Shown: piece after piece, positions 1 to 8,590 of the stretch | Layout: each line of letters starts with the position of its first letter | Numbering within the stretch: the stretch's first letter is position 1 | Made by a program: the position numbers and the translations under genes | The notes under the pieces: generated by a model | What the model was told of the DNA's origin: nothing | What the model saw: only the letters and a program-made list of their open reading frames with translations | Databases searched by the model: none | Assembly (NCBI RefSeq): GCF_900102195.1 | Contig: NZ_FNBE01000025.1 | Span: forward strand, 1-44,272 | Reading direction: 5' to 3' | DNA from: Pseudonocardia oroxyli | Lineage (GTDB): Bacteria > Actinomycetota > Actinomycetes > Mycobacteriales > Pseudonocardiaceae | DNA: 44,272 nucleotides

Positions 1-349
1 TGCACTCCGACCGCGCAGCCAGTTCCGATCGCATGCCTACCAGAGCGTTCTCCGCGAGGCGCAGCTACGCGGGTCGATGGGACGGGTCGGAACGTGCGCA
101 GACAGACAACGCCGCCATGGAGTCCTTCCTCAGCCTGCTGCAGAAGAACGTGCTCAATCGGCGCCGCTGGTCGACCAGGGCCGAGCTCCGGCTCACGATG
201 ATGACCTGGATCGAGCGCACCCACCACCGCCGAAGACGCCAGGACAGCCTCGGCAGGCTCACCCCAGTCGAGTCCGAGATACTCACCTCGGCCGCCCACG
301 CGGCCTGAACACCCACCCGACACGGCTCAACCAGACCCTGGGCAGACCC
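1..349 (+). pseudogene. IS3-family transposase (OrfB) C-terminal remnant
   Basis: This is the C-terminal part of an IS3-type integrase (DDE) transposase, cut by the window edge. The signature DNAAMESF, the LLQKN stretch and the closing RRRRQDSLGRLTPVE read clearly from about 105 to 308. Upstream, the matching residues (SQFRSHAYQ, GSMGRVGTCAD) lie in another frame. A GACAGAC stretch at 101-107, which looks like a 4-bp duplication, joins the two frames, and a further slip lies near position 17, so the gene is dead. The CTGGGCAGACCCC sequence ending near 349 resembles an IS3 terminus and abuts the stop codon of the next gene. Family assignment is by recognisable motifs only. Confidence 0.8.
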
Positions 350-1906
350 CTATCTGCCAAGACGACGGTAGCGGTGCAGGCGGCTGCGGACGCGCTCGCG
401 ATCCTCCCGGCCAAGCAGGCCAGCCAACTCCTCACCGAGTACGCGTCCCAGCCTTAGGCAGAACTCCGCGGGTTCGTCGGCGGCGTCGGGATACTCGGGT
501 ACCACGCGGTCGACGATTCCGGCCCGCCAGAGGTCCGTCGCCCTGACTCCTTGCTGCTCGGCCAGCTCCCCGGCGCGGTCGACGGTGCGGTGCACGATTG
601 CGGACGCTCCCTCGGGCGGCAGGGGGCCGAGCCATCCGTTGGCGGCGGCCAGCACACGGTCCCCGGGCACCAGCGCCAGCGCCCCACCACCGGTGCCTTG
701 CCCGAGCAGCACCGCCAGGGTCGGCGCCTCCAACATCACCATGTCTTGGAGGCAGCGGGCGATCTCCGCGGCCAGCCCACCCTCCTCGGCCTCCCGTGAC
801 AGCGCCGCGCCAGGCGTATCGATGAGTGTCACGAGAGGCAGCCGCAGCTCCTGAGCGAGACGCATCCCTCGGCGGGCCTCTCTCAGCGCACCGGGGCCCA
901 GCGGGGCAAAGAGGGACTGACCTCGTCGGTCCTGGCCGAGCACGACGCACGGGGCGCCGCCGAAGCGAGCCAGCGCCAACAGCAGCCCGGGATCGCGCTC
1001 GCCTGCACCGGTCCCCGACAGCCCGACCACATCCGTGGCCGCGGTGCGCAGCAGCTGCCGGACCCCGGGCCGATCGGATCGTCTCGATGCGACCACTATC
1101 TCCCAGGCCGTGCGACCGTCCTCGGGATCGTCGTCGGCGGTACCGTCCTCGATCGCCGGTCGTGATGCGTCCGCCACGTCGAGGTGCCATGTCTGCCGTG
1201 CGGCCAGTACCCGCAGGGCCCGGTCGGCGACCTCGGCGATGTCCTCGTGCTTGACAACGGCGTCGATCAGACCGTACTCGGCCAAATGCTCAGCGGTCTG
1301 CACTCCCTCGGGGAAGGGCTCCCCGTACAGCGTCTGGTAGACACGTGGCCCCAGGAAGCCGATCGACGCGCCCGGCTCGGCAATGGTCACATGGCCCGTC
1401 GACCCCCATGAGGCCAACACTCCGCCGAACGTCGGGTCGCGTAGGTAGACCAGGTAGGGGAGGCCGGCCTGCTTGTGCCGGGCGATCGCTGCGGTTATCC
1501 CGATCATCTGCAGGAACGCCACTGTTCCCTCCTGCATCCTTGTGCCACCGGAGACCGGGGCGGCAAGCAGCGGAAGGCCCTCCTCCGTCGCTCGCTCGAC
1601 CGCGGCGATCAGCCTCTCCGCCGCGGCGACACCGATCGACCCGGCAAGGAAGCCGAACTGCCCAGCTACGACGGCAACTCGTCGCCCTCGCAGTCGACCC
1701 TCGCCCGTGATGATCGCCTCGTCCTGGCCAGAGTGCTCGGCTGCGGCGATCAACTCTCGCGCGTAGAGGTCGTTCTGTTCCGGCCGAGCGATGGGCACGT
1801 CCCACGACGTCCATGAGTCGGTGTCCAGCACCAGGTCGCGGAGCAAGCGGACGTCACCGCTGCGGGTACGCTCAGACCTCGCTCCGTGGACCGTCGTCTC
1901 AGCCAT
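350..1906 (-). CDS. Fused acyl-CoA carboxylase carboxyltransferase (AccD3-like, beta+alpha)
   Basis: A carboxyltransferase of about 518 residues that would move CO2 from carboxybiotin to an acyl-CoA in the cytoplasm. The first half carries the AccD-type SGGTRMQEG oxyanion motif (about residue 120) and the PTFGGVLASWG stretch. The second half carries AccA-type DTPGAA and GQGTGGGALAL (about residues 400-412). So it is a beta-alpha fusion like mycobacterial AccD3, without the N-terminal zinc finger of classical AccD. I place the start at the ATG at 1904-1906, which has GAGGA about 10 bases upstream; an in-frame ATG at 1928-1930 would add 8 residues but has no clear ribosome site. No biotin carboxylase or biotin carrier gene lies in the window, so it must use partners from elsewhere. 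The true acyl-CoA substrate is unknown. Confidence 0.85.
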   Translation of the reverse strand: MAETTVHGARSERTRSGDVRLLRDLVLDTDSWTSWDVPIARPEQNDLYARELIAAAEHSGQDEAIITGEGRLRGRRVAVVAGQFGFLAGSIGVAAAERLIAAVERATEEGLPLLAAPVSGGTRMQEGTVAFLQMIGITAAIARHKQAGLPYLVYLRDPTFGGVLASWGSTGHVTIAEPGASIGFLGPRVYQTLYGEPFPEGVQTAEHLAEYGLIDAVVKHEDIAEVADRALRVLAARQTWHLDVADASRPAIEDGTADDDPEDGRTAWEIVVASRRSDRPGVRQLLRTAATDVVGLSGTGAGERDPGLLLALARFGGAPCVVLGQDRRGQSLFAPLGPGALREARRGMRLAQELRLPLVTLIDTPGAALSREAEEGGLAAEIARCLQDMVMLEAPTLAVLLGQGTGGGALALVPGDRVLAAANGWLGPLPPEGASAIVHRTVDRAGELAEQQGVRATDLWRAGIVDRVVPEYPDAADEPAEFCLRLGRVLGEELAGLLGREDRERVRSRLHRYRRLGR

Positions 1907-2297
1907 CTTCGCCTGTTCCTCGTCTGCCATAAGGGTGTTCGTTCAATCGAAGCCGAAGCGACATCGCGTCGCCGGGCCGCCCGAGCCTGGGCGGTCTCTT
2001 ATCGAGGATCTTACGGTATGGATTGCCGACGGGTGCTAGATTCACGGCATGCTGGGTGCCGCGGGCGCGCTCACAGGGTGACGGTCATCCGCATGGCATC
2101 GGCGCGGCTACTGGAACCACGTGCTGGGCCGAACGGTCCGCCCGACCACCGTGCCCCTCTCCCGACGCAGGCCGCCCTTCTACCGGTTCCGTCGCTGCTG
2201 GATGGGTCGCATCATGCTTATGATGGCCCTCGTTCTGGGAAAGATTGGTGGTGCGACGTGCGCACCGGGTCGACTGCACCGAGCAATGAGGTGGGAA
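1907..2297. other. Divergent intergenic region between carboxyltransferase and SnoaL-like gene
   Basis: About 390 bases between two diverging genes that must hold promoters for both. I see no convincing -35/-10 pair. An inverted repeat with perfect 6-base arms, GGTGCG at 2250-2255 and CGCACC at 2261-2266, lies about 30 bases before the SnoaL-like start and could be an operator or a 5' hairpin. No coding sequence is convincing here. Confidence 0.4.
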
Positions 2298-2690
2298 ATG
2301 CCCCTGCATACTCATGACATTGTCGCCGTTCAACAGATTGCTGCACGATACAATCATGCGCTCGATGCGGGGGACGGCGATGCTTTCGCCGCGCTCTTCC
2401 TGTCGGACGGCGAACTCGACACCGGGGACATCATCATTAAGGGGAGGGCCAGATTGGCAGAATTCGCTCGATCTGTCGGCGAGCGACCCGATCACATCCG
2501 TCATGTATTGACCGACGTCCTGGTCGACGGTGACGAAAAGACGGCTTACCTGCGAGCGTATTTGCGGGTGACGGTCCGATCTGACTCCTCCGGCCCTCGG
2601 ACCGAGGTGAGTTCCGGCTCATATCATTGTCGCCTTGAGAAGGTCGACGGTGAGTGGCGGTTCGCCAAGCGAACATATGCGGCTGACTAA
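2298..2690 (+). CDS. SnoaL-like / NTF2-fold small protein
   Basis: A 130-residue protein with the pattern of the SnoaL-like (NTF2-fold) family: an N-terminal helix with QIAARYNHALDAGD, a mid-section with the FLSDGELD and GRARLAEF elements, and a C-terminal sheet ending in VDGEWRFAKRTY. Members include ketosteroid isomerase-like enzymes, ring-hydroxylating dioxygenase small subunits and lyases or cyclases of natural products, so the reaction cannot be named. I chose the ATG at 2298 because AGGTGGG lies just upstream and the fold begins directly after it; longer in-frame starts add residues unlike the family. The gene stands alone, divergent from the carboxyltransferase, and is followed by a hairpin at 2712-2732. 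Confidence 0.75.
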   Translation: MPLHTHDIVAVQQIAARYNHALDAGDGDAFAALFLSDGELDTGDIIIKGRARLAEFARSVGERPDHIRHVLTDVLVDGDEKTAYLRAYLRVTVRSDSSGPRTEVSSGSYHCRLEKVDGEWRFAKRTYAAD

Positions 2691-2711
2691 GCGCTCAGTC
2701 ACGAGGCGGGC

Positions 2712-2732
2712 CCGAACCTGGTCACGGTTCGG
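2712..2732 (+). terminator. Stem-loop after the SnoaL-like gene
   Basis: CCGAACC at 2712-2718 and GGTTCGG at 2726-2732 form a perfect 7-bp stem with a 7-base loop, about 20 bases after the stop codon. There is no T-run after it, so it is only a candidate terminator; an operator role is also possible. Confidence 0.35.
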
Positions 2733-2983
2733 TGATAATATGTCGGTTCCGAACGAACGGGTTGGATCTGTTGGAGCTCATTGGTGAGCCGGCGACGGAG
2801 GACTCCATGAGCCGGCCGAGCAGGCGGCCGACCAGCTTATGGCCCATCGCGGCCCAGTGAACCTTTGCCAACCTGCTGGACGGGCAGGTCAGCGCGTATG
2901 CGGCTTGGCGTAGCCGCGAATTGGTGAAGCTCCTGGTAGACGAGCGGTTGCTGAGACCAGACCGTCCAACCAGGAGCTTGAAG

Positions 2984-3047
2984 GTGCTGTCCTACCCGTC
3001 CGAGATGACCATGTCCAGCCGCGGGCTCAACCTGCTCGCCGACCCTA
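2984..3047 (+). pseudogene. IS5-type transposase, N-terminal fragment
   Basis: A GTG start at 2984 with GGAG eight bases upstream opens a frame reading SYPSEMTMSSRGLNLLAD, the usual N-terminus of this transposase type. It stops being coherent at the TA where the IS630-type element inserted. The rest of the gene resumes at 4194. Confidence 0.6.
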
Positions 3048-4191
3048 GTGTCCTGAGTCGTTAAATCGTTGTCGGTTGTCAGGCTGCGGTATGGCGACGC
3101 GAGGCCCGAAGCCGGCACTGATTGAGCTGTCTGACGACGAGCGCGCCCGGTTGGAGTCGTGGGCTCGTCGTCGGACCAGCGCTGCTGGGCTGGCGATTCG
3201 GAGCAAGATCGTGCTCGCCGCCGCTGAGGGGTGGATCGAACACCGAGATCGCGGCCCGGCTCGGGGTGTCTCGGCCGACGGTGACGACGTGGCGGTCGCG
3301 GTTCGCGGCCCGCCGGCTCGACGGGCTGGTCGACGATCCCCGCCCGGGCCGGCCTCGCACCGTGACCGACGAGCAGGTCGCGCGCCTGGTCACCGACACC
3401 CTCGAGAGCACCCCGACGGACGCGACGCACTGGTCGACCCGGTCAATGGCCGCCCGCCAGGGCATGTCGCAGACCACGGTGTCGCGGGTGTGGCGGGCGT
3501 TCGGGCTGGCCCCACACAAGTCCGACACCTGGAAACTGCCCAAGGACCCGCTGTTCGTGGACAAGGTCCGCGACGTCGTCGGGCTCTACCTCGACCCGCC
3601 GGAGAAGGCGCTGGTGCTGTGCGTGGACGAGAAGACCCAGATCCAAGCGCTCGACCGCACCCAGCCGGTGTTCCCGATGATGCCCGGAAGCCCGCAGCGG
3701 GCCAGTCACGACTACGTCCGCAACGGCACCTCCAGCCTCTACGCCGCCCTCGACATCACCACCGGCAAGGTCATCGGCTCCCAGCACTCCCGCCACCGCG
3801 CGATCGAGTTCGGGAAGTTCCTGCGCACCCTCGACCGCGAGGTCCCCGCCGAGCTCGACGTGCACGTGGTGCTGGACAACGCCTCCACCCACAGGACCCC
3901 GGCGATCCGCACCTGGCTGGCCGCGCACCCGCGCTTCGTCCTGCACTCCACCCTGACCAGCAGCTCCTGGCTCAACCTCGTCGAGCGCTGGTTCGCCGAG
4001 CTGACCACCAAGAAGCTGCAGCGCTCCACGCACCGCTCGGTCCGAGCCCTCAACGCCGATGTCAAGGCCTGGATCAAGACCTGGATCAAGCCTGGAACGA
4101 CGATCCCAAGCCCTACGTCTGGACCAAGACCGCCGACGAGATCCTCGACAGCGTCGCCCACTACTGCAAATGAATCACTGACTCAGGACAC
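3048..4191 (+). mobile_element. IS630-type insertion sequence inserted in the IS5-type element
   Basis: A complete element flanked by TA on both sides (3046-3047 and 4192-4193), the target duplication expected of IS630/Tc1-mariner elements. The ends, counted with the TA, are perfect inverted repeats TAGTGTCCTGAGTC, with weaker pairing further inward. It carries one transposase gene that has suffered frameshifts. Confidence 0.85.
3091..4173 (+). pseudogene. IS630-family transposase with two frame disruptions
   Basis: The protein begins MATRGPKPALIELSDDER, has the winged-helix region (NTEIAARLGVSRPTV), and shows the three acidic catalytic sites of IS630 transposases: VDEKTQIQALDRTQP, VVLDNASTHR and SSWLNLVERWFAEL. 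Two frame changes break it. One lies near 3232 between AAEG and SNTEI. The other lies near 4080, where an imperfect tandem repeat (CCTGGATCAAGA at 4068-4079, then CCTGGATCAAG at 4080-4090) shifts the final YVWTKTADEIL segment. Some IS630 members use programmed frameshifting, but the second disruption looks like damage. Confidence 0.8.
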
Positions 4192-4193
4192 TA

Positions 4194-4925
4194 GCGCGGC
4201 CGCCGTACGGGCGCGGGACCCGGTGGCGCAATCTCCCCGCAGGCCGCCAAGCCCTGCTCGTGGTCGCGCACCTGCGCAAGAACGACACCTACGCCGAGCT
4301 GGCCTGCGGGTTCAGGGTCGGCACCTCCACGGTGTACCGCTACATCCGCGAAGGTCTCGACCTGCTCGCAGCGAAGGCGCCCACGCTGGAGCAGGCGATC
4401 GAGGTCGCGAAACGGAAGGCGTTCGTGATCCTCGACGGCACCCTGCTGCGCATCGACCGGGTCGGTATGGCGTCCGGGTACGACCGCGCGTTCTACTCGG
4501 GCAAGCACAGGGCCCACGGGCTGAACGCGCAGGTCATCGCCGACCCGGTCGGCGGGCTGGTGTGGATCTCTCCACCGCTTCCCGGAGCGCGGCACGACAT
4601 GGGTGCCGCCCGCGACCATGCAATCATCGACGCGCTGACCGAGCACGACATCGCTGCTGCGGCCGACACCGCCTACGAAGGCGAAGGCCCGACCGTGGCG
4701 GTCCCGCAGCGGCGTCGGCGCAAGGACCCCGAGACCGGGAAGTTCAAGAAGCTCTCGCGCAACCAGCGAGAGGCCAACACCGCACACGCGCGCCGCCGCG
4801 GTCCGGGCGAGCGGGCCATTGCCGAACTCAAGAACCGGCGGGTCCTGCGGAAGATCCGGTCCAGCTCGAACACCGCGGACAAGCTCATCGCCGCAGATCA
4901 AACCCTCATGATCGCCGGTGCATGA
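4194..4925 (+). pseudogene. IS5-type transposase, C-terminal part
   Basis: Continues the transposase begun at 2984 after the IS630-type insertion. It reads GTRWRNLPAGRQALLVVAHL, then the HTH region with TSTVYRYIREG, then the DDE nuclease with FVILDGTLLRIDRV, LPGARHDMGAARDH and GPGERAIAELK, and ends at 4925 just before the right inverted repeat. Even after excision of the inner element the two halves are out of register by one base, so the gene was damaged before or after the insertion. A relative sits at 43672-44250. Confidence 0.75.
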
Positions 4926-4949
4926 TCAGGTTGGCAAAGGCTCATTGCT

Positions 4950-5903
4950 TCACAGCAGGGCGATGGGGTTCACCGGGGAACCTGTTCCCCCTGGCACCAC
5001 CAGCGGAGCGACAAGCAGCATGAAGTCGTGGGCTCGACGAGCGGCACACGCCTCGGCGAGCGGCTCGAGCACCATGTTGTCGACGAGCGCCAATCCGTAA
5101 GCCCAGATGCTCCCATGGACGGTAAAGGCCACGTCGTAGGCCCATGGTTTGGCGTCTAGCATGTCCCAACCGAGAACGCTGACGTCGTTATCGCGGAGAA
5201 ACGGCAGGCAAGAGGCATGCATCCCAGGTCTCTCGCCGGCGGCGTGATCTCCATACAAAGTGTCCGGATTGTCTGCCTGCCACTTCTCGCGTCCCATGTA
5301 TACGCAGACGGCGTCGCCGGGGGTCAGAGCGACGCCTTGCTGTCTTGCCGCGCCTTCGAGTTCCCACCCGTGGACCGGGGAGTCCACAGATACATAATCG
5401 ACGCCACGGTAGCGGGGAATGTCCAGCAGAACGGCACGGGTCACAATATCTGAGGACCAGTGCTGGACGCCGCCGAAGGTCACGCCGTCCGAGGTGATGT
5501 GATCGGCGGGATCCCGGTTGTTGTACAGCCCTTGTTCATCCCAGACGTGGGAAAGCGCGTCGAGATGGGTCGTGCTGCAACCGTGATAGAACACCCCGTA
5601 AAAATCGGCTGCAAATCCGCCCGACTCTGCCGTGGCTGATCGCGGGGAGACTTCATCGCCGCTGCCATGCCAGGTCTTCACGTAGTGCAAAGCAGGCTGC
5701 GGATTGTTGCCCGAGGCTCGTGTAGATATAGGTCGACTCAAGCTCAAGGTCTCGCCTGTGCGCACTGACGCCAAGGCCGAGAGCCGTTTCTCTGGTGTGA
5801 TGAGGTTGATCGCCCCCCGTTCGTCGTGCTCACCCCATCGTCCCCAGTTGTTGCGCTCGAACAGGTAGGATCTGACGTCATCACTGGACGGGCTGCTGGA
5901 CAT
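4950..5903 (-). CDS. Cyclase-family (kynurenine formamidase-like) metal-dependent hydrolase
   Basis: A 317-residue cytoplasmic protein of the cyclase family (PF04199), metal-dependent amide, ester or lactone hydrolases that include kynurenine formamidase. The family's metal motif is seen as HGCSTTHLDALSHVW, where the histidines and aspartate bind the metal. The start is the ATG at 5903 with GAAAGG six bases upstream; a longer in-frame start at 5972 adds arginine-rich sequence that looks non-coding. The stop lies five bases from the inverted repeat of the neighbouring IS, so the element landed just outside the gene. In this context a role in opening a lactone or other cyclic ester made by the monooxygenase is possible, but that is inference. 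Confidence 0.85.
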   Translation of the reverse strand: MSSSPSSDDVRSYLFERNNWGRWGEHDERGAINLITPEKRLSALASVRTGETLSLSRPISTRASGNNPQPALHYVKTWHGSGDEVSPRSATAESGGFAADFYGVFYHGCSTTHLDALSHVWDEQGLYNNRDPADHITSDGVTFGGVQHWSSDIVTRAVLLDIPRYRGVDYVSVDSPVHGWELEGAARQQGVALTPGDAVCVYMGREKWQADNPDTLYGDHAAGERPGMHASCLPFLRDNDVSVLGWDMLDAKPWAYDVAFTVHGSIWAYGLALVDNMVLEPLAEACAARRAHDFMLLVAPLVVPGGTGSPVNPIALL

Positions 5904-6461
5904 GGTCAACCTTTCGTCGGTGTGGAGGTGACGCGGTCGTCTGGGGTCCCCGGCAGGTCGTCTGCGACCCACATGAGGTGTCCTCGCCGAGCTGGACCGC
6001 CGTTGCCGATCCGGCCGTCGGCTGCCCGGCCGGAGTCAGGTGACTGGGCAACGTTCGAGGTCGTGGTCACCGCCGGTCGCCGGCTGTGCTCCCCGGTAGA
6101 CCCGGTGATCACGGAAGCTTGACGATCCAGAGCGTCTTACCAATCATCACCCGGTGGAGGCAAGTTGGCCATACCGCGAGCAGGTGTGCGGCCACCTCGC
6201 CTCGAGCCCGAGAGCGGCGTGAGTCCTGAAGCCTCATCTGGTGGCACACGCGATACGGTTTCGCCGACCGAAGCAAGGAGGTCATTCCAGTCGCGCTCTT
6301 GATGTGGTGATGGTTGAGGCAGGCGAGTCCTCGCGAGCGTCTGCTTTCGATCCAGGCCGCACACTCACGCGTCTTCGTAGTCTTCTGTGAAATAGAGCGT
6401 CGCACCGCTCGACTTCATTTTCGCCGGATCGAAGCCGGCACGAGCAGGGAGGTTCAACCAA
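5904..6461. other. Intergenic region between cyclase-family hydrolase and CocE-type hydrolase
   Basis: About 560 bases between divergent genes. A minus-strand open frame at 6137-6364 reads fairly protein-like (ERDWNDLLASVGETVSRV) but I recognise no family and see no good ribosome site, so I do not call it. The notable structure is an inverted repeat at 6388-6417, listed separately. Confidence 0.4.
6388..6417 (+). promoter_or_regulatory. Inverted repeat upstream of the CocE-type gene
   Basis: TGAAATAGAGCG at 6388-6399 and CGCTCGACTTCA at 6406-6417 pair at 10 of 12 positions around a 6-base spacer, ending about 45 bases before the start codon. It could be an operator or an mRNA hairpin. The first half resembles the palindrome in the promoter at 15018-15032 (TGAAATACAG). 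Confidence 0.45.
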
Positions 6462-8588
6462 GTGATGTCTGCTGGGCAGCATGATGGAGCGGTGGCTCAT
6501 AATCTTAGATCGGGCGTTTTTGTTGACGGTCCATTCATCGGTCTTCGTTATTCAACGGGCTCCGGAAGTGGTGTTATCGGCGTCGACGGGGTATTTACCT
6601 TCACGGTAGGCGAGACTGTCACGTTCTCGCTGGGCGGGGTCATCATCGGTGAAACCATCGGTGCGGCAGCGATCAGTACTGTCGACCTTGTGCCTACCGA
6701 TGCGAAGGACCCACTGTCGTCGCACGGAGTGACCAATCGCGCACGCTTTCTGCAAAGCTTCGGAGACGATTCGGACCTCCGCGATGGAGTGACGATCACT
6801 GATTCGCAGGTGGAAGAAGTATCGCGCCGAGCGGAAGGGGTCGACTTCGATTCAGACCGATTCGATACCAGCCAGGCTGTCCATGATCTCTTTGGGCAAC
6901 TGGGCCTTCGGCTTCGAAGTGTTGCGGAAGCGCGCAACCATCTCCGTCGGGCGTTGCGCGGGATAAGACTGCTCCGCGACGTCGAGATTCCTACCCGTGA
7001 CGGCAGCTTTCTGTCGGCAGATGTCTTTCTGCCGGCCGGTCCGGGTCGTGTACCCGCAATCTTGCGCCTCGGCCTGTACGGGAAAGCATTCGGGTCCGGA
7101 TCCGCTATCGAGGCGTCGGCGGTGCAGGCTAGCGAGACGCGAGAGGACACCTTCTTTCAGATGAAGGTCGGTGACCAGCGGGCTACCAGTCCATTCGAGA
7201 ATACCGCTTCCGCCAATGCCCACGATTGGGTGCCGCGCGGTTACGCGATTGTGCGCATCGATGGACGAGGAATTGGCAAGACGCCTGGGGTTGTCTCTCC
7301 CCTCTCACGCCAAGAGGCCGAGGACTACTACGATGCGATTCAGTGGGTCGCGGGGCAGTCGTGGTGCGACGGTCAGGTCGGCCTCGTAGGTGCGTCTTAC
7401 CAGGCGACCAATCAGTGGGCCGTGGCCGCGATGCACCCGCCTGCCCTCGTCGCGATGATTCCGTTTGCGGGAGATCAAGACGGATATCGAGAGCTGGCTT
7501 ATCCAGGCGGGATCTACAACGAACACTATCGTGAATGGTGGTTCAACGAAAGAGTGCTGCCTGCTCGCCCGAGCGCTGATGGCCCCTACGTGGATTTCCT
7601 GAAGACCTTGAAGGAGCATCCTTTTGACGGTGAATTCTACACGAACGACATCGATGCGCCATTGGGTGTGCGCTGTGACAAGATCGACGTCCCCGTCATG
7701 ACGGCAATCAGTCAGACCATGATGCTCCATGGTCGCGGCGGCATCGAAGCATTCAATGCGCTCAGAGGGCCCAAGCACCTACTCATCGTGGATGCGGCCT
7801 ACCAGTCGTATATGACACATGACACGCTGAAGGACCAGATCGCGTTCATGGACAAATATGCAAAAGCCAAGGAGGTGAGCCTGCCAGCTGTTCGGATGAT
7901 CGTCCGAAAGGGTGCGAACGAGATCGAGTGGCGTAGCGCGGACGCGTGGCCTCCGGCAGGCACGGCCTATCAAGAACTCTTTTTGGACGGGTCCGACGGG
8001 TCGGCTGGATGGGGGGCGCCGCAGGTTGATGCTCTCATCCAATATTCCGCAGAAGTGAACGGTGCGGAGCCTCGTCCGGGCGCGTACTTCTATACTGAAC
8101 CGCTGGATGAGGACCTGGATCTCATCGGTCATTTCACCGCTAACCTGTTCGTGTCCTCGTCGACCTCGGATGCCGACGTGTATGTCGCCCTCCGAGTTTT
8201 CGACGGTGAAGAGGAAGTGCATTACGGCACACGGGAGGAGAGTCCGAGGGCGCCCCTCACCTGGGGCTTCTTAAAGGCATCACATCGGAAGACCGACCCG
8301 TCAAGGTCGACCGCCGAGCGCCCATGGCACACGCATACCGAGGAGGACTATCTGCCGTTAGTGTCGGCAGAAATCGTGGAGCTAGCCGTCGAACTGCTCC
8401 CGGCGACTGCACGAGTAAGGGCAGGCTGGCGATTCCGAATCGAAATCACGGCGAGCGAAGGACCGGGCGTATTTCAAGATATCGCTCGGGTCTACGATCC
8501 TGAATATCATGCAGGAGCTGTGAACGCGGTTCACACCGGCCCCGCAACGCCGAGTCGTCTGGTTGTTCCCAGAATAGAGAGGGAGTAG
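6462..8588 (+). CDS. CocE/NonD-type alpha/beta hydrolase with N-terminal beta-rich module
   Basis: A 708-residue protein. From about residue 170 it follows the CocE/NonD (peptidase S15-like) family: IPTRDGSFLSADVFLP, LRLGLYGKAFG (oxyanion tyrosine region), VRIDGRGIGKTPG, and the nucleophile elbow GASYQ with Ser312. The C-terminal jelly roll includes the DLIGHFTANLFVSSS stretch. The usual GPWxH histidine motif is not present in standard form; a histidine in SYMTHDTLKDQ lies where it is expected. Residues about 15-150 are different: SGVFVDGPFIGLRYSTGSG, then a GETVTFSLGGV stretch and NRARFLQSFGDD, a module usually seen in secreted bacterial surface proteins. No signal peptide is visible. The start is GTG 6462 with AGGGAGG nine bases upstream; ATG 6465 is possible. 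It likely hydrolyses an ester, lactone or amide. Confidence 0.85.
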   Translation: MMSAGQHDGAVAHNLRSGVFVDGPFIGLRYSTGSGSGVIGVDGVFTFTVGETVTFSLGGVIIGETIGAAAISTVDLVPTDAKDPLSSHGVTNRARFLQSFGDDSDLRDGVTITDSQVEEVSRRAEGVDFDSDRFDTSQAVHDLFGQLGLRLRSVAEARNHLRRALRGIRLLRDVEIPTRDGSFLSADVFLPAGPGRVPAILRLGLYGKAFGSGSAIEASAVQASETREDTFFQMKVGDQRATSPFENTASANAHDWVPRGYAIVRIDGRGIGKTPGVVSPLSRQEAEDYYDAIQWVAGQSWCDGQVGLVGASYQATNQWAVAAMHPPALVAMIPFAGDQDGYRELAYPGGIYNEHYREWWFNERVLPARPSADGPYVDFLKTLKEHPFDGEFYTNDIDAPLGVRCDKIDVPVMTAISQTMMLHGRGGIEAFNALRGPKHLLIVDAAYQSYMTHDTLKDQIAFMDKYAKAKEVSLPAVRMIVRKGANEIEWRSADAWPPAGTAYQELFLDGSDGSAGWGAPQVDALIQYSAEVNGAEPRPGAYFYTEPLDEDLDLIGHFTANLFVSSSTSDADVYVALRVFDGEEEVHYGTREESPRAPLTWGFLKASHRKTDPSRSTAERPWHTHTEEDYLPLVSAEIVELAVELLPATARVRAGWRFRIEITASEGPGVFQDIARVYDPEYHAGAVNAVHTGPATPSRLVVPRIERE

Positions 8589-8590
8589 GG

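Larger units (their letters stand above)
2857..4945 (+). mobile_element. IS5-type insertion sequence, split by an IS630-type element
   Basis: The ends are a near-perfect inverted repeat: GTGAACCTTTGCCAACCTG at 2857-2875 and its complement with two mismatches at 4927-4945. Inside is one transposase gene interrupted at 3047/4192 by a complete IS630-type element. The right end lies five bases from the stop codon of the neighbouring cyclase-family gene. Family assignment (IS5 superfamily, DDE_Tnp_4-like transposase) rests on recognised protein motifs. Confidence 0.75.

Noticed and set aside
3091..4173. Programmed frameshift in the IS630 transposase
   Set aside because: The first slip could fit, but the second coincides with a tandem-repeat slippage and no slippery heptamer was evident, so decay is simpler.
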